Positions 22,017-32,919 of a stretch of DNA of 64,000 nucleotides are shown here, in pieces; position 1 is the first letter of the stretch; each line of letters starts with the position of its first letter. A program made the translations under genes and the position numbers. This stretch comes from Lamellibrachia satsuma. Taxonomy: Eukaryota; Annelida; Polychaeta; Sabellida; Siboglinidae. The stretch lies in NCBI GenBank assembly GCA_033239005.1, contig BSQZ01000103.1, forward strand, positions 1,302,501 through 1,366,500, read 5' to 3'. Under the pieces are notes generated by a model that did no database searches, was not told where the DNA came from, and worked only from the letters and a program-made list of their open reading frames with translations.

Positions 22017-22940
22017 ATATTTTAGATGAGTATCGTTATGTAGACCATCTTTTTGGTAAAGTAAAGGATAATATCTGCCACAATATCTATGTGTCATATT
22101 TGTTACACTAGTTAACATGACAAGATACCTTTACGTTTTGCTGGCTTTTCTGAAGGCTTGCAGCAACTGAAAATTAAATAATGTGAATTAAAAGAACACA
22201 TTTCTTTTTATTATTAAATGAGTTTCCAGGTCTAAAACAAATGTAGGGCTATAAAGATATGATACGTACCAAAATACTTGTTAAAACGGCATTGGTTGTA
22301 ACGGCTGTTATAACTTATAGAGTTATTATGTGTAGCATGTTTACTGAAACCATTTACAATAAGTTGAGTGTGCACACACAATACAAATGGGTATAGGTGA
22401 TAAGGTGGCAACACATTATCAACCACCGACAACATACAATGTGATTCAATTTACAAAATAAGTCTTCAGCATGTTTAAAACAAGATCTTCACCCATGTGG
22501 TTGCTTCTATTAATATACATGTAAATAAATATATATTTATTATATAATTTAGCTGTAACTCATGTTGCATGATATTCAAAGTGGACACTGTTTTGGACAA
22601 TGCATTTTATTTTAACCATATCTTCTGATTGAAACACACATTTAAGTAAAGTATGTGTATATTTTAATATGATTCCTAAAATTGTATATTTTGTAATAAT
22701 GATTTATAAATCATAATTTATGTGATTTTTAATTACACAGTAAGAAATCAATTACAATTACGACATAATTTCAGAAACTGAGTCGACTACATGTTGTAGA
22801 TACGTGAATTAGATCAATTACAATTATGGCATTATCTCAGACTCAGAACCAGAATAAACTTCATGTGATTGTTGTAGTTACATGACAGAAAGTAATTACA
22901 ATCACCCTAACCCTAAACAAATGTTAATCCATTGAGTGTG
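22017..22940. other. AT-rich stretch without recognised genes
   Basis: From about 22720 to 22915 it is enriched in TCAATTACAATTA motifs like those in the 9.8-11.4 kb intron, perhaps remnants of the same element type. Two CCCTAA units at 22906-22917 are far too few to be telomeric. Confidence 0.5.
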
Positions 22941-22949
22941 AACAAAGTA

Positions 22950-24640
22950 TTAGCAATTTTGAGTGGAAGAAATCAAGAAGGTGAAGAGTGAGTTGAACGG
23001 AGATATAAAATCTGTCAACACTAGAGTCAACAAGCTGACAGAAGATGTTACTGATCTCAAGAGTCTAAAAGATGACATATCCAAGATAAAAGACCTGCGA
23101 GAAGATCTGGCTAGTCTAAAGGAAACACTAGGGGAGCAAAATTTACACTCTAGCGATTGAGGAAGCAACTTTCAATGATGGAGTCTGAACTAGAACGTAA
23201 CAAAGAGGAAACCTCAAGAGAAATAACACAGAGAGACATACGCAAAACCAACATCATTGCTTTCAACGTACCTGAAAGTAAATAGGATGACCCAGATAAC
23301 AGGAAGCAACACGACCAAGAAAGTTTTCTACAGCTGTGTCGAGAATTTAAACTAGACGACGTTGAAGTGGTTGCAGTGACACGGCTGCAAACAAGCACGA
23401 ACAGCGATTCAACAGATAAAGAGAAACCCATGCCACTAAGAATTAAAGTGAAAACCGAGCAAATGAGGACACTGATCCTGAGTAAGGAAGACTGCTAGCT
23501 AAGTCAGAAAACAAGAAATTCCAGAGTATCTTCCTAAAACGCGATGCCACCCCTTTAGAGAGGGCAGAAATGCAACGCAACAGAGGAAACCGCAAAAGGA
23601 AGGAGGGAGCGCCACAAAAGGAAGGAGGAAAACCCACAGCAAGGAAAGAGGGAGACCCACAACAAGGTCAGCCAGTCAACAAAGAATTTGCCAAAGCATT
23701 CGACACGGTCCCACACCAGAGGCTTCTAGTTAAGTTGGCAATATACGGGATAGGCGGCAAGGTGTTCAAATGGATTGCCGCCTTCCTGGAGGGACGACGC
23801 CAACGTGTTCTCATCAGTGGTAGCAAATCATCATGAGAGGCATTCCGCAAGGACGCGTACTTGGGCCAATGCGTTTGTCTGCTACATTAACGACACGCCT
23901 GATGTGGTAGACTTACCTATTCACATGTTCGCTGATGATACCAAGGTATTCCGACAAATGACTGCTCAATCTGACCAAGTAACATTACAGAAAGACCTAA
24001 GACAACTAGAAGCATGGACTAAAAACAGCTTCGTTTCAATGAGGAGAAATGCAAAGTTATGCATCTGGGACAATACAACTACCACTATGACTATACCAGT
24101 GGTGGAACAGATACTACCCTGGGGGAGACCACAAATGAGAGAGACTTGGGGGTGCAAACAGACCGTGATTTAAAGTTTGATCAACAAGTGGAGATGGTAG
24201 CAAACAAAGCCAACAAAATGCTAGGCCTTATAATAAGATCATTTACATACCTGGATGGACCAACCATGAAAAACTATACACGAGCTTGGTCAGACCTATT
24301 CTGGAATATGGCAATGTAGTATGGGCCCCATTACTCAAGAGACCCACAGATGATTGAGAACGTTCAGCGACGAACAACGACGCTAGTCCCAGAACTGAAG
24401 AACCACGAATATGGTGACAGGCTCAGGGCGCTTAAGCTCCCAAGCCTCTACTATAGAAGAGAAAGAGGAGACATGATTGAAACGTACAAATATCTCCATG
24501 CCATGGAATCTATAAAGTTGGTAGCATGCCACTTGAGCTGGACAACAATACGGTAACCAGGGGACACTGAGCCAACTTTCCACTCATGCGCACAAACAAT
24601 TATCAAGACCAGCTAAAAGGTTACTAGCCTAGAAGAGCTG
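22950..24640 (+). mobile_element. Second LINE type, internally deleted (ORF1 coiled coil joined to RT)
   Basis: The 5' part encodes a Lys/Glu/Leu-rich coiled coil (EEIKKVKSELNGDIKSVN, 22963 on) followed by RDIRKTNIIAFNVPES, which resembles the nucleic-acid-binding ORF1 of LINEs. Near 23680 the sequence jumps directly to RT motif A (KEFAKAFDTVPHQRLLVKL), then the FADDTKVFRQ catalytic box (near 23940), ERDLGV...DLKFDQQV and YGNVVWAPLL. The endonuclease and the start of RT are missing. Several stops and frameshifts make it inactive. It differs from the CR1-like family above in ORF1 and in RT residues. Confidence 0.85.
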
Positions 24641-25030
24641 AAGAAGATATATGTATGTATGTACGTACGTACATATGTATGAGTGAAATACTCACGAATA
24701 CACATCTAACGGGCAACGACGCATGCCGGAAGTCGTTTCGCGATGTCGATTTACGACAAATAACAGTTGTCAAAGTAATCGGACTATACATCATTAATTA
24801 AACACACATTATACAAATTAATTAAACTTATGTTTTCAGCAAACGTCAGTACGCGCATCACTTTTAACGTTATACACTGAGTATTTAACGAATGTCGCAA
24901 TTTTTGCGACACGAGCGCCAAGTCGAAGTTGAAGACGCGAAGTCGGAGGCCAAGAACAAACACAAAAACACATATTTCTTAATTCTTAAACGGCATATTC
25001 TATTAAGTAGGTCGAAAACTACACCGACCA

Positions 25031-25031
<1 letters not shown>

Positions 25032-25125
<94 letters not shown>
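25032..25125. repeat. (TA)n microsatellite, 94 bp
   Basis: Pure TA tract about 190 bp upstream of the candidate start codon at 25312. Confidence 0.98.
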
Positions 25126-25128
<3 letters not shown>

Positions 25129-25236
25129 GCGCCACTGGTGGGGTGTTTGAAAGCCAATCTATTCATATTTATCCGTCAGGTGGCAGTACTATCTTTTCGA
25201 GCGGTGCCAAAAACGGCGCTGCCATGAATTGATTGT

Positions 25237-25244
25237 TGACGTCA
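25237..25244 (+). promoter_or_regulatory. Perfect CRE palindrome (TGACGTCA), candidate promoter element
   Basis: TGACGTCA is the full consensus of the CREB/ATF binding site. It lies 68 bp before the candidate start codon at 25312, in a locally more GC-rich patch (25190-25240). Position and context fit a proximal promoter element, but an 8-mer alone is weak evidence. Confidence 0.4.
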
Positions 25245-25311
25245 TTGATCAATTACAATCTGTGCTGTGTTTTGATAACATACGTGACTTCAACGAAAAC
25301 GAAAAGCGTAA

Positions 25312-25366
25312 ATGTCATTAATCTTTGACACATTGGGAATGACTCTGACTTCAGGACTGTCAGCTA
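25312..25366 (+). CDS. Candidate first coding exon of a small unidentified gene
   Basis: An ATG opens MSLIFDTLGMTLTSGLSA and the frame meets a consensus donor, A|GTAAGT, at 25367, leaving in phase 1. A CRE palindrome lies just upstream. The next candidate exon (31219-31330) has only one open frame, and that frame requires phase 1 entry, which is the phase this exon supplies. I do not recognise the protein. Base -3 before the ATG is T, so the initiation context is not strong. Confidence 0.4.
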
Positions 25367-25845
25367 GTAAGTACCACAGCAAAAATGCTGACTTCACCGC
25401 TCAAGTCAAGACAAGTCAATACTCCAAGTTAATACTAGTTTCAGGAATGAGGCGCTATCAGTATCACCAAAACCTTATCCAGACACCGGCAATAGTGCTA
25501 TTTTCTTATTCCTATATCCCGCCTAGACTCAACGTTCTTAGGATACACAGATAATATTCGAACACAACTTTTTTCATACTTATATACAGTGCAAATTTAG
25601 AATTAACACTTGCATATTATATATCTAAAGTATTGATCCTAGGCCTAGGCTAGGGTAATGAAGTGTCTGAATGTTGCTCTTAAGCAGCCATACTGTTTAC
25701 TCTAACACTCTGAATTCCAGAGTTGAATAGTAGAGGGGAAAAGAATATAACTATAAGTGGCTATTGCATCTTGTGTAAGTTATATAATTATGATAGGCTA
25801 AGCCTAAGGAATGTTGTCTCCTTTAGACAATATTCACAGGAACAG

Positions 25846-26105
25846 GTATTGAAGGTATTCCCACTAGACCAATAACTATTCTGTACATCATGCAGAGCTT
25901 AGCATCTGCTATACGGTAGGTCAGGAGCCTCCATTTCAATGTTTGTAGCATGTCTTGTCACACTAGAAACATTGTGATGAAGATGCAAGACATGCCAGGC
26001 TGCACGACGTTGGATCATTTCTAATTTATCTATTTGTTTCTGTGTACTGTGATCCCAAACAGTACTGCTGTTCTCCAGTAAAATAGGCTTGAGTTTTTAT
26101 TTTTA
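25846..26105 (-). mobile_element. Fragment of a third LINE type, RT C-terminal region
   Basis: On the minus strand the frame reads LKPILLENSSTVWDHSTQKQ, IDKLEMIQRRAAWHVL and HNVSSVT, the usual pattern after the RT domain of non-LTR elements (L.P.LEY...VWDP.TQ..I..LE..QRRAA). It is truncated at both ends. Confidence 0.8.
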
Positions 26106-26831
26106 TTGGATGGTCCATTGGAACTTGTAGTTTTCTGAGTAAGCTTAATGATATATTTGCTTTTGCTGAGATACTATTTTTCATCAGTTTATGAATCTTT
26201 TATATTTAATGTGCATCCCATTGCATCCGGGAATTGACAACATGATACGTGATAGTTGCATAGTATTGAATGTTCCTCCTTTCTTCATACGTAGAATGTC
26301 ACATTGCACAAAGCTGACTCATGGCAAATGTCATTTGGTTTCTCGAGATCTTGACAGGTATCATCTCTTATAACTGGTGGTTTTGGAACCCAAAACAGGT
26401 AATGTCTTATGTTGCATGAACTCTTATGGCAGGTGTTATTGATGGAACCGGTACTGGAGAAATAAGAAACATATACCTGGTAGGTTGTTTAAATAAAGCC
26501 GGTAGAAGACAGATCTTCCTGTCTATTGTGGCAAAATTCTTGTATCATGTTTCTTTTTGGATCACTGCCATCTACTTAGCTGCATAGCAAACCAGGATTG
26601 CATCCAATTAGAAAGGTTATATGATATATGTTTATGATCAATTTCATCCCTAAAGGTTGATCTAATTCCACTGTGGCAAGTTTAACTAGAGATGACCACC
26701 AGTGACTAGTCAGAGATATGTTCAGGTTGTTTCAATTGACAGGCAAGAAAGAGTGGTGATACGGGTTACACCAGTGCTATTGGCACATAGAGGGAAAATT
26801 TCATGATTATATATTTTTATTTAATTGCAAG

Positions 26832-27196
26832 CATGGGGTGATTATTTTAACTTAATTGTTAACTTGTTAATTTGTAGTTAACTTTTGAAGGTTGACTTTG
26901 TAATGAAATTAACCAATTAACTTCAATTAATTTTCAGTTAACTTATTTTTTGCAGAGTAATTAGATTAATGTCATATCCATACGCATAGATACATGGAAA
27001 AGGACCTTGGCTCAGCAGGCCACACTTGAAGTTTATAGGATGTGCAGCTGGTAAGCTATTTTACAGGTGACAAGAGGGAACTATTTAAGTTCATAAATTA
27101 ACTTAACTAGTTAGGTTTCAAAATACAAGTTAAGTTAACTTATTCAAAAATAAGATTAACTTAACTAGCTAACATAATAGATTAATCACCCTGTGC
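26832..27196. mobile_element. Short TIR element rich in GTTAACTT motifs (hAT-like, non-autonomous)
   Basis: The ends are inverted repeats: CATGGGGTGATTATT on the left, and CACAGGGTGATTAAT as the reverse complement of the right end. The interior is built from TTAACTTAA and GTTAACTT motifs in both orientations. No target duplication is clear. The surrounding stretches (26110-26830 and 27200-27800) show no gene. Confidence 0.45.
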
Positions 27197-27804
27197 CTGA
27201 TTAGATGTGATATCTAGGCTACCACTGCCCGTAGTAGTTATGTTTCCATGTCTACATTTTGTATGGGACTATTCGGAAAGTTTTACATTGCAATGAACCC
27301 TAATTACTACTGTGAAGATATTGCTATATTTTCCATGTTCTGTATTTTGTTAGGTTGTGTTATATGTGTTAAATGTTTGGTCCTTTCAATTGTTTGTGTG
27401 AAATGGGTCTGAAATTATATATACAAGCAAACATATGGAATTGGGGAGGAACATTTCAGATACTGACTAAATCATGTAGGCCCATTCCATCGGGTGCCAT
27501 AGGAGTAGTAGACCCCACAAGGTGTAACTGTGGAGTTGAAAATCTCATTGTCTAAACCACCCAAAATGAAGCCATCTCGGACACACCAGTGACTAGCCAC
27601 CTTGAATCAGGACATGCATGGCTGAATGGCTAATGTAAAATAATCAGCGAAGAAAATTACCTGTGATTCCATGGAGGTGGTCAGCATTTTAATTCCCTGC
27701 TGTTTTACACAGTGTTTTGATTACTGCAAGTTGCGCAGGCTGTGGCATAAATGGAGATTGTCATCTAGGGAATGTTGGAACTAATTACTATTAAGAGCAG
27801 TGTT

Positions 27805-28385
27805 GTATTGCAGCTTCAAAGGGTAATCAAATTCTTGGATTGATTAGAAGAAACATAGCATACAAGGGAAAAAAGTTTATTATACCTCTTTATAAAGCAA
27901 AAGTTAGACCTCATTTAGAATACTGTATACAAGCATGGAGACCATATCGTAAGAAGGATATAGATACGCTTGAACGCATACAAAGGAGAGCAACTAAAAT
28001 GATTCCAGAACTTAGAGACCTTAGTTATGAAGAACGCCTGAAAGAATGTGGTTTAACAACTCTAGAGACAAAGAGGTTAAGAGGAGATCAGATTGAAGTT
28101 TTTAGGATATTGAATGGGTATGAAAATATTGATAGAAATATGTTTTTTTTCACTCAAGAAGGATAGCAGAACTAGAGGACAATAAATGAATGGAACAAAT
28201 TGTCTACAGATTGTGTAACTGCTAGCAGCGTGAATATGTTTAAAAACAAGGTTGACACATATCTCAGGAGGGCGGGTTAAAAGTAGATGAACATTGTTGG
28301 ACTCTCGATAAGCCAATGGCTTCCTTGTCCACTTGCCATATGGGCCTTTGGCTTGGATGGCAAATCTTGTTAAATCTTAAAGTGA
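27805..28385 (+). mobile_element. 5'-truncated CR1-like LINE copy with 3' end
   Basis: It starts within the RT C-terminal region (KGNQILGLIRRNIAYKG) and reads through VRPHLEYCIQAWRPY, LERIQRRATKMIPEL and LRGDQIEVFRILNGY. The family 3' end follows (ACTCTCGATAAGCCAATGG, then ATCTTGTTAAATCTT). The frame is open for 108 codons, so this copy is younger than the one at 1.7-5 kb. 5' truncation is normal for LINE insertions. Confidence 0.92.
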
Positions 28386-28926
28386 GGTAATACAAACATT
28401 GAGGAATTAAGGAGCTTGCAGAATACAAAAAAATAATTAAATCAACTGTTCCTACCTCCCTACTAAAAATTACAAATATTATAAAATTAGTACACCCTGT
28501 CGAAGGAATTTTTTAAAGCAAATGAAAACAGCTTTTGAACAATATTATGAGAGGTTATTATCGTAACCCTGGGCTATTATCAACTCTGCCCTAGATGATC
28601 AAGCCAGGGTCTTTCGTAGGGCAGCTGTATTCTGATTAACTCCCGATCCACATATTTTGACCCCAGTCTGTAGGTGATGTCTACAAGTGGTGCCATCAAG
28701 TGGTGTGTTGTTGAACTATACATATTGCCCAGTAATGACGTTACACATGTATTGAGCAGGTGTTATGCCACCTATGGCTACAGACGTAATGGAAATGCCT
28801 AACGACAATTATCGTGTCTCTGGTTACAGTTAATGCTTGTTGTCATAGCTGGTGGACCAGGTTTTGGTGGGATTCAGAAATTTTATTCGGTTGATTCCCA
28901 GCTAGTATATCACCTGTTGGTTTCAG

Positions 28927-29038
28927 GGTACGGTGGCTGCTCTGAGATGTTGCAGTGGTGCTGACACCTTGTCTCCTAGTTCAACACGTAACTGCCTCAG
29001 TCTCATTAGACATGAACGGATGTGAATCCAAGGATCAG
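28927..29038 (+). other. Possible exon with strong splice signals, probably non-coding
   Basis: TTGGTTTCAG precedes it and CAG|GTAAGT ends it, both close to consensus. All three frames contain a stop, so it could be a 5' UTR exon or a poison or cassette exon. One frame is open from the acceptor until 19 nt before the donor. It lies between the two candidate coding exons at 25.3 and 31.2 kb. Confidence 0.25.
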
Positions 29039-29039
29039 G

Positions 29040-31218
29040 TAAGTTGATCAACATGTTTATCAATACTGCTCTCAAATACTGGATTTTCACCAATATTCTA
29101 AGGTGATGGAAACTGGAGTTTATAATTTTGTGGCCCTAGAATTGTATTACTGGACATCCTGTATGGTATTGTATGATAACTAAAGTAGACATGGTGAATT
29201 TCAGCTACATTTTAACAACACTAACCTTCTTTATTCTAAAATCTGCAAAATAGCTGTCAGTTACAAAGATCCATGCTTGGCAGTAGAAATTAATTTTAGA
29301 TTTTTCTAAAGTATGACATCCATTTCACTCTTTAATACCATGCATCCTAATGTTCCATTATTTTCTAGCACCACTGTTAACACCCTTAAAATAATTTGTA
29401 AAATGTTGGTTGACATACACATTGAGAACAAATACAATGGACTCCATGTAGCAGAATTGCGGATAACAGAATCAGCCACTTAATAGAATCGAATTGCCCT
29501 GGCCCAAGGTGATTCTATTAAGCGGGGCCACTGTGCAATATTTTGAAGCATAGTTAACTGCAATACACAGAATAGGTGCACAACTTCTATTTCCTGACAG
29601 TACAATATCTTGACAAAACCACAGACAATAATGGAACACTGTACTGACGAAAGGCACCACGCTAGGGTCAGACAGGGCCCAGTATGGTAACACTGGTTTA
29701 CCACATGCCCATGCAATTACACTTCTTACGTGAACATTGCGACTGCGTGCAGAATAAGTTACGCATGTTGTGACAGTTCTCAAACTCAGTAAGAAAAAAT
29801 CTGTCTGCAACTTGATGCTTGCTGCTAACTACCTTGGGAAGTATTAACCCTTTCTTTGAGTCTGCCCAGATATCTCATTAATCATTTGATTATTGACCCT
29901 ACCATCCAGTTTACAAGAAGGCAATCTTGCTCATTTAATAGCCGCAATATATATGACCAACATTGTTGAAGTTTACAATGATGGTAGAGGTGAATAACAT
30001 GCTGCATGCTGCGCTGTGTAAAGTTGCCATTCATTAGCTAACATTTATGACTTGCCTACCTACACATTTGCATACCCAGGTAACCATACCATTTTGTACC
30101 ATGTGAATCCAGATTGTTATGTCTGTTGATAATGATATACTTTGGTCACAGATACGTGTGCAATTAATAAACTGACTTGCAATCGTTAAGTTGTAAAAAA
30201 AACATATCAGACATTTTTAGTAATAATATTTTAATTATTACATTTTATCATTATATTTTTTATTCTTTTTTACATAATAATGACTAACTTCTATGGCACC
30301 TATATCCTCAGGAACCTGAGCTCAGAGGCACAACAAAACACAATCATTAAGCATTATAATGAATAGGGATGTACAAAAGTCATTATCAGAACGAGGGACA
30401 ACCGAAGATTTATGGTGGAAATGCAATTTGGAATAAATATGTCTTGATTTTTTTTAGGTAACTATAGTTTTAGATGTTTTCAAACTGATTGTGAGTTCAT
30501 TCCAGACCCTAGGTGCAGCAACAGAAAAAGTATGTTTGCCTATGTTTAGTTTAGTTTTAGGAACAATAAGTTGCTGTAAAATGGATGATCTGAGCTGCCT
30601 AGGAATATTTGAAAGATGCAGGAGACTAACAAAGTAGGGTAGTTGTTGTGTAGATAGAGTACGATATACACAATGTATTTTTAATACACAACATGTGTGT
30701 TTATTTATATATGTTTACTTTTATTTGAGATATATATACATATGTGTGTGTGTGGAATTTTTTCTAAAATAAACTATACTTTTATTTATAAAATAAGATA
30801 TTATTATTAATTTACTGGAGTCACCTACATGTTTTAAGGGCTATTCATGTTTAATGTCTCTGAATTTACTGTGTTTAATTGGTCATTTATTCATGTTTCT
30901 TATTGTAGCAACTGTATAAACTGTATGAGTCCAAGTGCCTTAATGGACACTGCCTGGATACAGTTGTATAGGACATTACAAAATTACTATTATTATATTA
31001 TTACTGAATGGATAAGTAATTATTTACTGGCATTGTCCCATTGTTATAATAACTAGGTTAGCATAGAATTTAATTGTAGGATATTAATATATATTTTGTT
31101 ATTCTAATTTGAAATAATAAAATTTCATCAGCCAGAATAAAGAAAAATAAGTGTTATTGTGTTTTGAATAAATGTATAAGTCATCGTATGAATATTTGTA
31201 ATTGTTGTCCACTCCCAG
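29040..31218. other. AT-rich stretch without recognised genes
   Basis: Around 30430-30660 there is text resembling an old interspersed repeat (CATTCCAGACCCTAGGTGCA then GCAACAGAAAAAG). No frame or splice pattern convinced me. Confidence 0.4.
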
Positions 31219-31330
31219 AGCTACATGTTGAAAAACTGGAAAACTGGCTGGATGTTGAAAAACCTGAACACATGCATACATTACGAGCAGAAAAAGTCAA
31301 AGTATTAACTGTGGATTTTGCTTTGTCATG
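31219..31330 (+). CDS. Candidate second coding exon of the small unidentified gene
   Basis: The acceptor is CCACTCCCAG (31218) and the donor GTAAAG (31331). It is 112 bp. Two frames have stops; the third is open and begins with a two-base partial codon, so it needs a phase 1 upstream exon, as supplied by 25312-25366. The peptide begins (K)LHVEKLENWLDVEKPEHM and ends RAEKVKVLTVDFALS plus a split TG. It is charged, likely helical and protein-like in composition, but I do not recognise it. Exit phase is 2. A stop-terminated continuation is possible at 36524-36581 (TG+G gives Trp, then PASFDTDTWLEKQPWCSV), which would make a 74-residue protein. That third piece is speculative. Confidence 0.45.
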
Positions 31331-31495
31331 GTAAAGAGCTTTCTGCTTTTTCCAGATGTAGAAGGTGCTGATATACAACAGACAGAAAGGGAGGGAAAGC
31401 CGTATATTAATTAAAGTCATTTAGAGCTAGAGAGAGATGGCCCAGACGTTGGCAGGAATTATGGTTAATTCATAGTTCCTGTGGTCAGTCAAAAT

Positions 31496-32045
31496 GTGAT
31501 ATAAGAAGAGGTAGAGAGGATACTCGGGGAGTTGGGAGGCAGGAGCGATTGTGATATAAGACGAGGTAGAGAGGAGACTCGGGGAGTTGGGAGGCAGGAG
31601 TGATTGTGATATAAGACGAGGTAGAGAGGAGACTCGGGGAGTTGGGAGGCAGGAGTGATTGTGATATAAGACGAGGTAGAGAGGAGACTCGGGGAGTTGG
31701 GAGGCCGGAGTGATTGTGATATAAGACGAGGTAGAGAGGAGACTCGGGGAGTTGGGAGGCAGGAGCGATTGTGATATAAGACGAGGTAGAGAGGAGACTC
31801 GGGGAGTTGGGAGGCAGGAGTGATTGTGATATAAGACGAGGTAGAGAGGAGACTCAGGGAGTTGGGAGGCAGGAGCGATTGTGATATAAGACGAGGTAGA
31901 GAGGAGACTCGGGGAGTTGGGAGGCAGGAGCGATTGTGATATAAGACGAGGTAGAGAGGAGACTCGGGGAGTTGGGAGGCAGGAGCGATTGTGATATAAG
32001 ACGAGGTAGAGAGGAGACTCGGGGAGTTGGGAGGCAGGAGCGATT
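31496..32045. repeat. 55 bp minisatellite, exactly 10 copies
   Basis: Unit GTGATATAAGACGAGGTAGA followed by GAGGAGACTCGGGGAGTTGG and GAGGCAGGAGYGATT. Copies start every 55 bp from 31496; the first has AAGAAGAG for AAGACGAG. They differ at only a few sites, so expansion is recent. Confidence 0.97.
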
Positions 32046-32427
32046 GCCTAGAAGTTCCTGGTGTGTGACCAGGCAGTGTTGCAACTAGCCAGGGAGTCTA
32101 TCTGAGATATAAGAAGAATGAAGTGTTATTGTCAGTTGGTTTAATGTTTGGAATGTGTTATTGTTAATATAAGCATAAATAAATACTGTCATTGTAGTAA
32201 ACTCAATTTGGTTGTTAGTTTATTCTTAATTAGCACCCCCCCCCATTGTCGTATTAACAGAGATTACCTCTATGACATTATAATAAAAACGAACAGAATT
32301 TGTACCTTTAAGTAGTTGCCATCGTGTAATATTAGCTGTGCTACTGATACAATCCTGCACATTGAGTATATGGAGATATGTAGATATGTTATTCCATAAA
32401 GTGACGTATACATGTACAGAAGGAGAA

Positions 32428-32604
32428 TGGTGAGGAGATGGTGAGGGTTTGGTCCATGGTGAGGAGATAGTGAGGGTTTGATCCATGGTGAGGAGATAGT
32501 GAGGGTTTGGTCCATGGTGAGGAGATAGTGAGGGTTTGGTCCATGGTGAGGAGATAGTGAGGGTTTTGTCCATGGTGAGAACATAGTCTTGGTTTGGTCC
32601 ATGG
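32428..32604. repeat. 29 bp minisatellite, ~6 copies
   Basis: Unit GGTGAGGAGATAGTGAGGGT plus TTGGTCCAT. Minus-strand frames reading SPHHGPNPHYLLTMDQ are repeat artefacts. Confidence 0.95.
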
Positions 32605-32919
32605 GACCAGTACGTAAATCTTGTCTTTTATTCAACCTTTGCATGCTAAGCAAGAATATTTTCTGTTTGTTGTTTAATTTAGAAATGAATAAGCCAACAG
32701 TAATTGAACATCACTACCTACCTGAGGTCTGTATGCTAATACATAACAAATTATTCAAGACTATACACTACATTCAGGACAAGTACTTATTCACACACAA
32801 AACAAATTAGATTGCAAATGTGAATCCGGAATCAGGTAGCCACCTTCTTAAATGTCATACCATTAACTTGCACCTAAATGAAATACTAATAATTTACTGC
32901 AGCAGGTAAAACGGGTTGG

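Noticed and set aside
22905..22918. CCCTAACCCTAA as a telomere or interstitial telomeric repeat
   Set aside because: Two units only; expected by chance in 64 kb.
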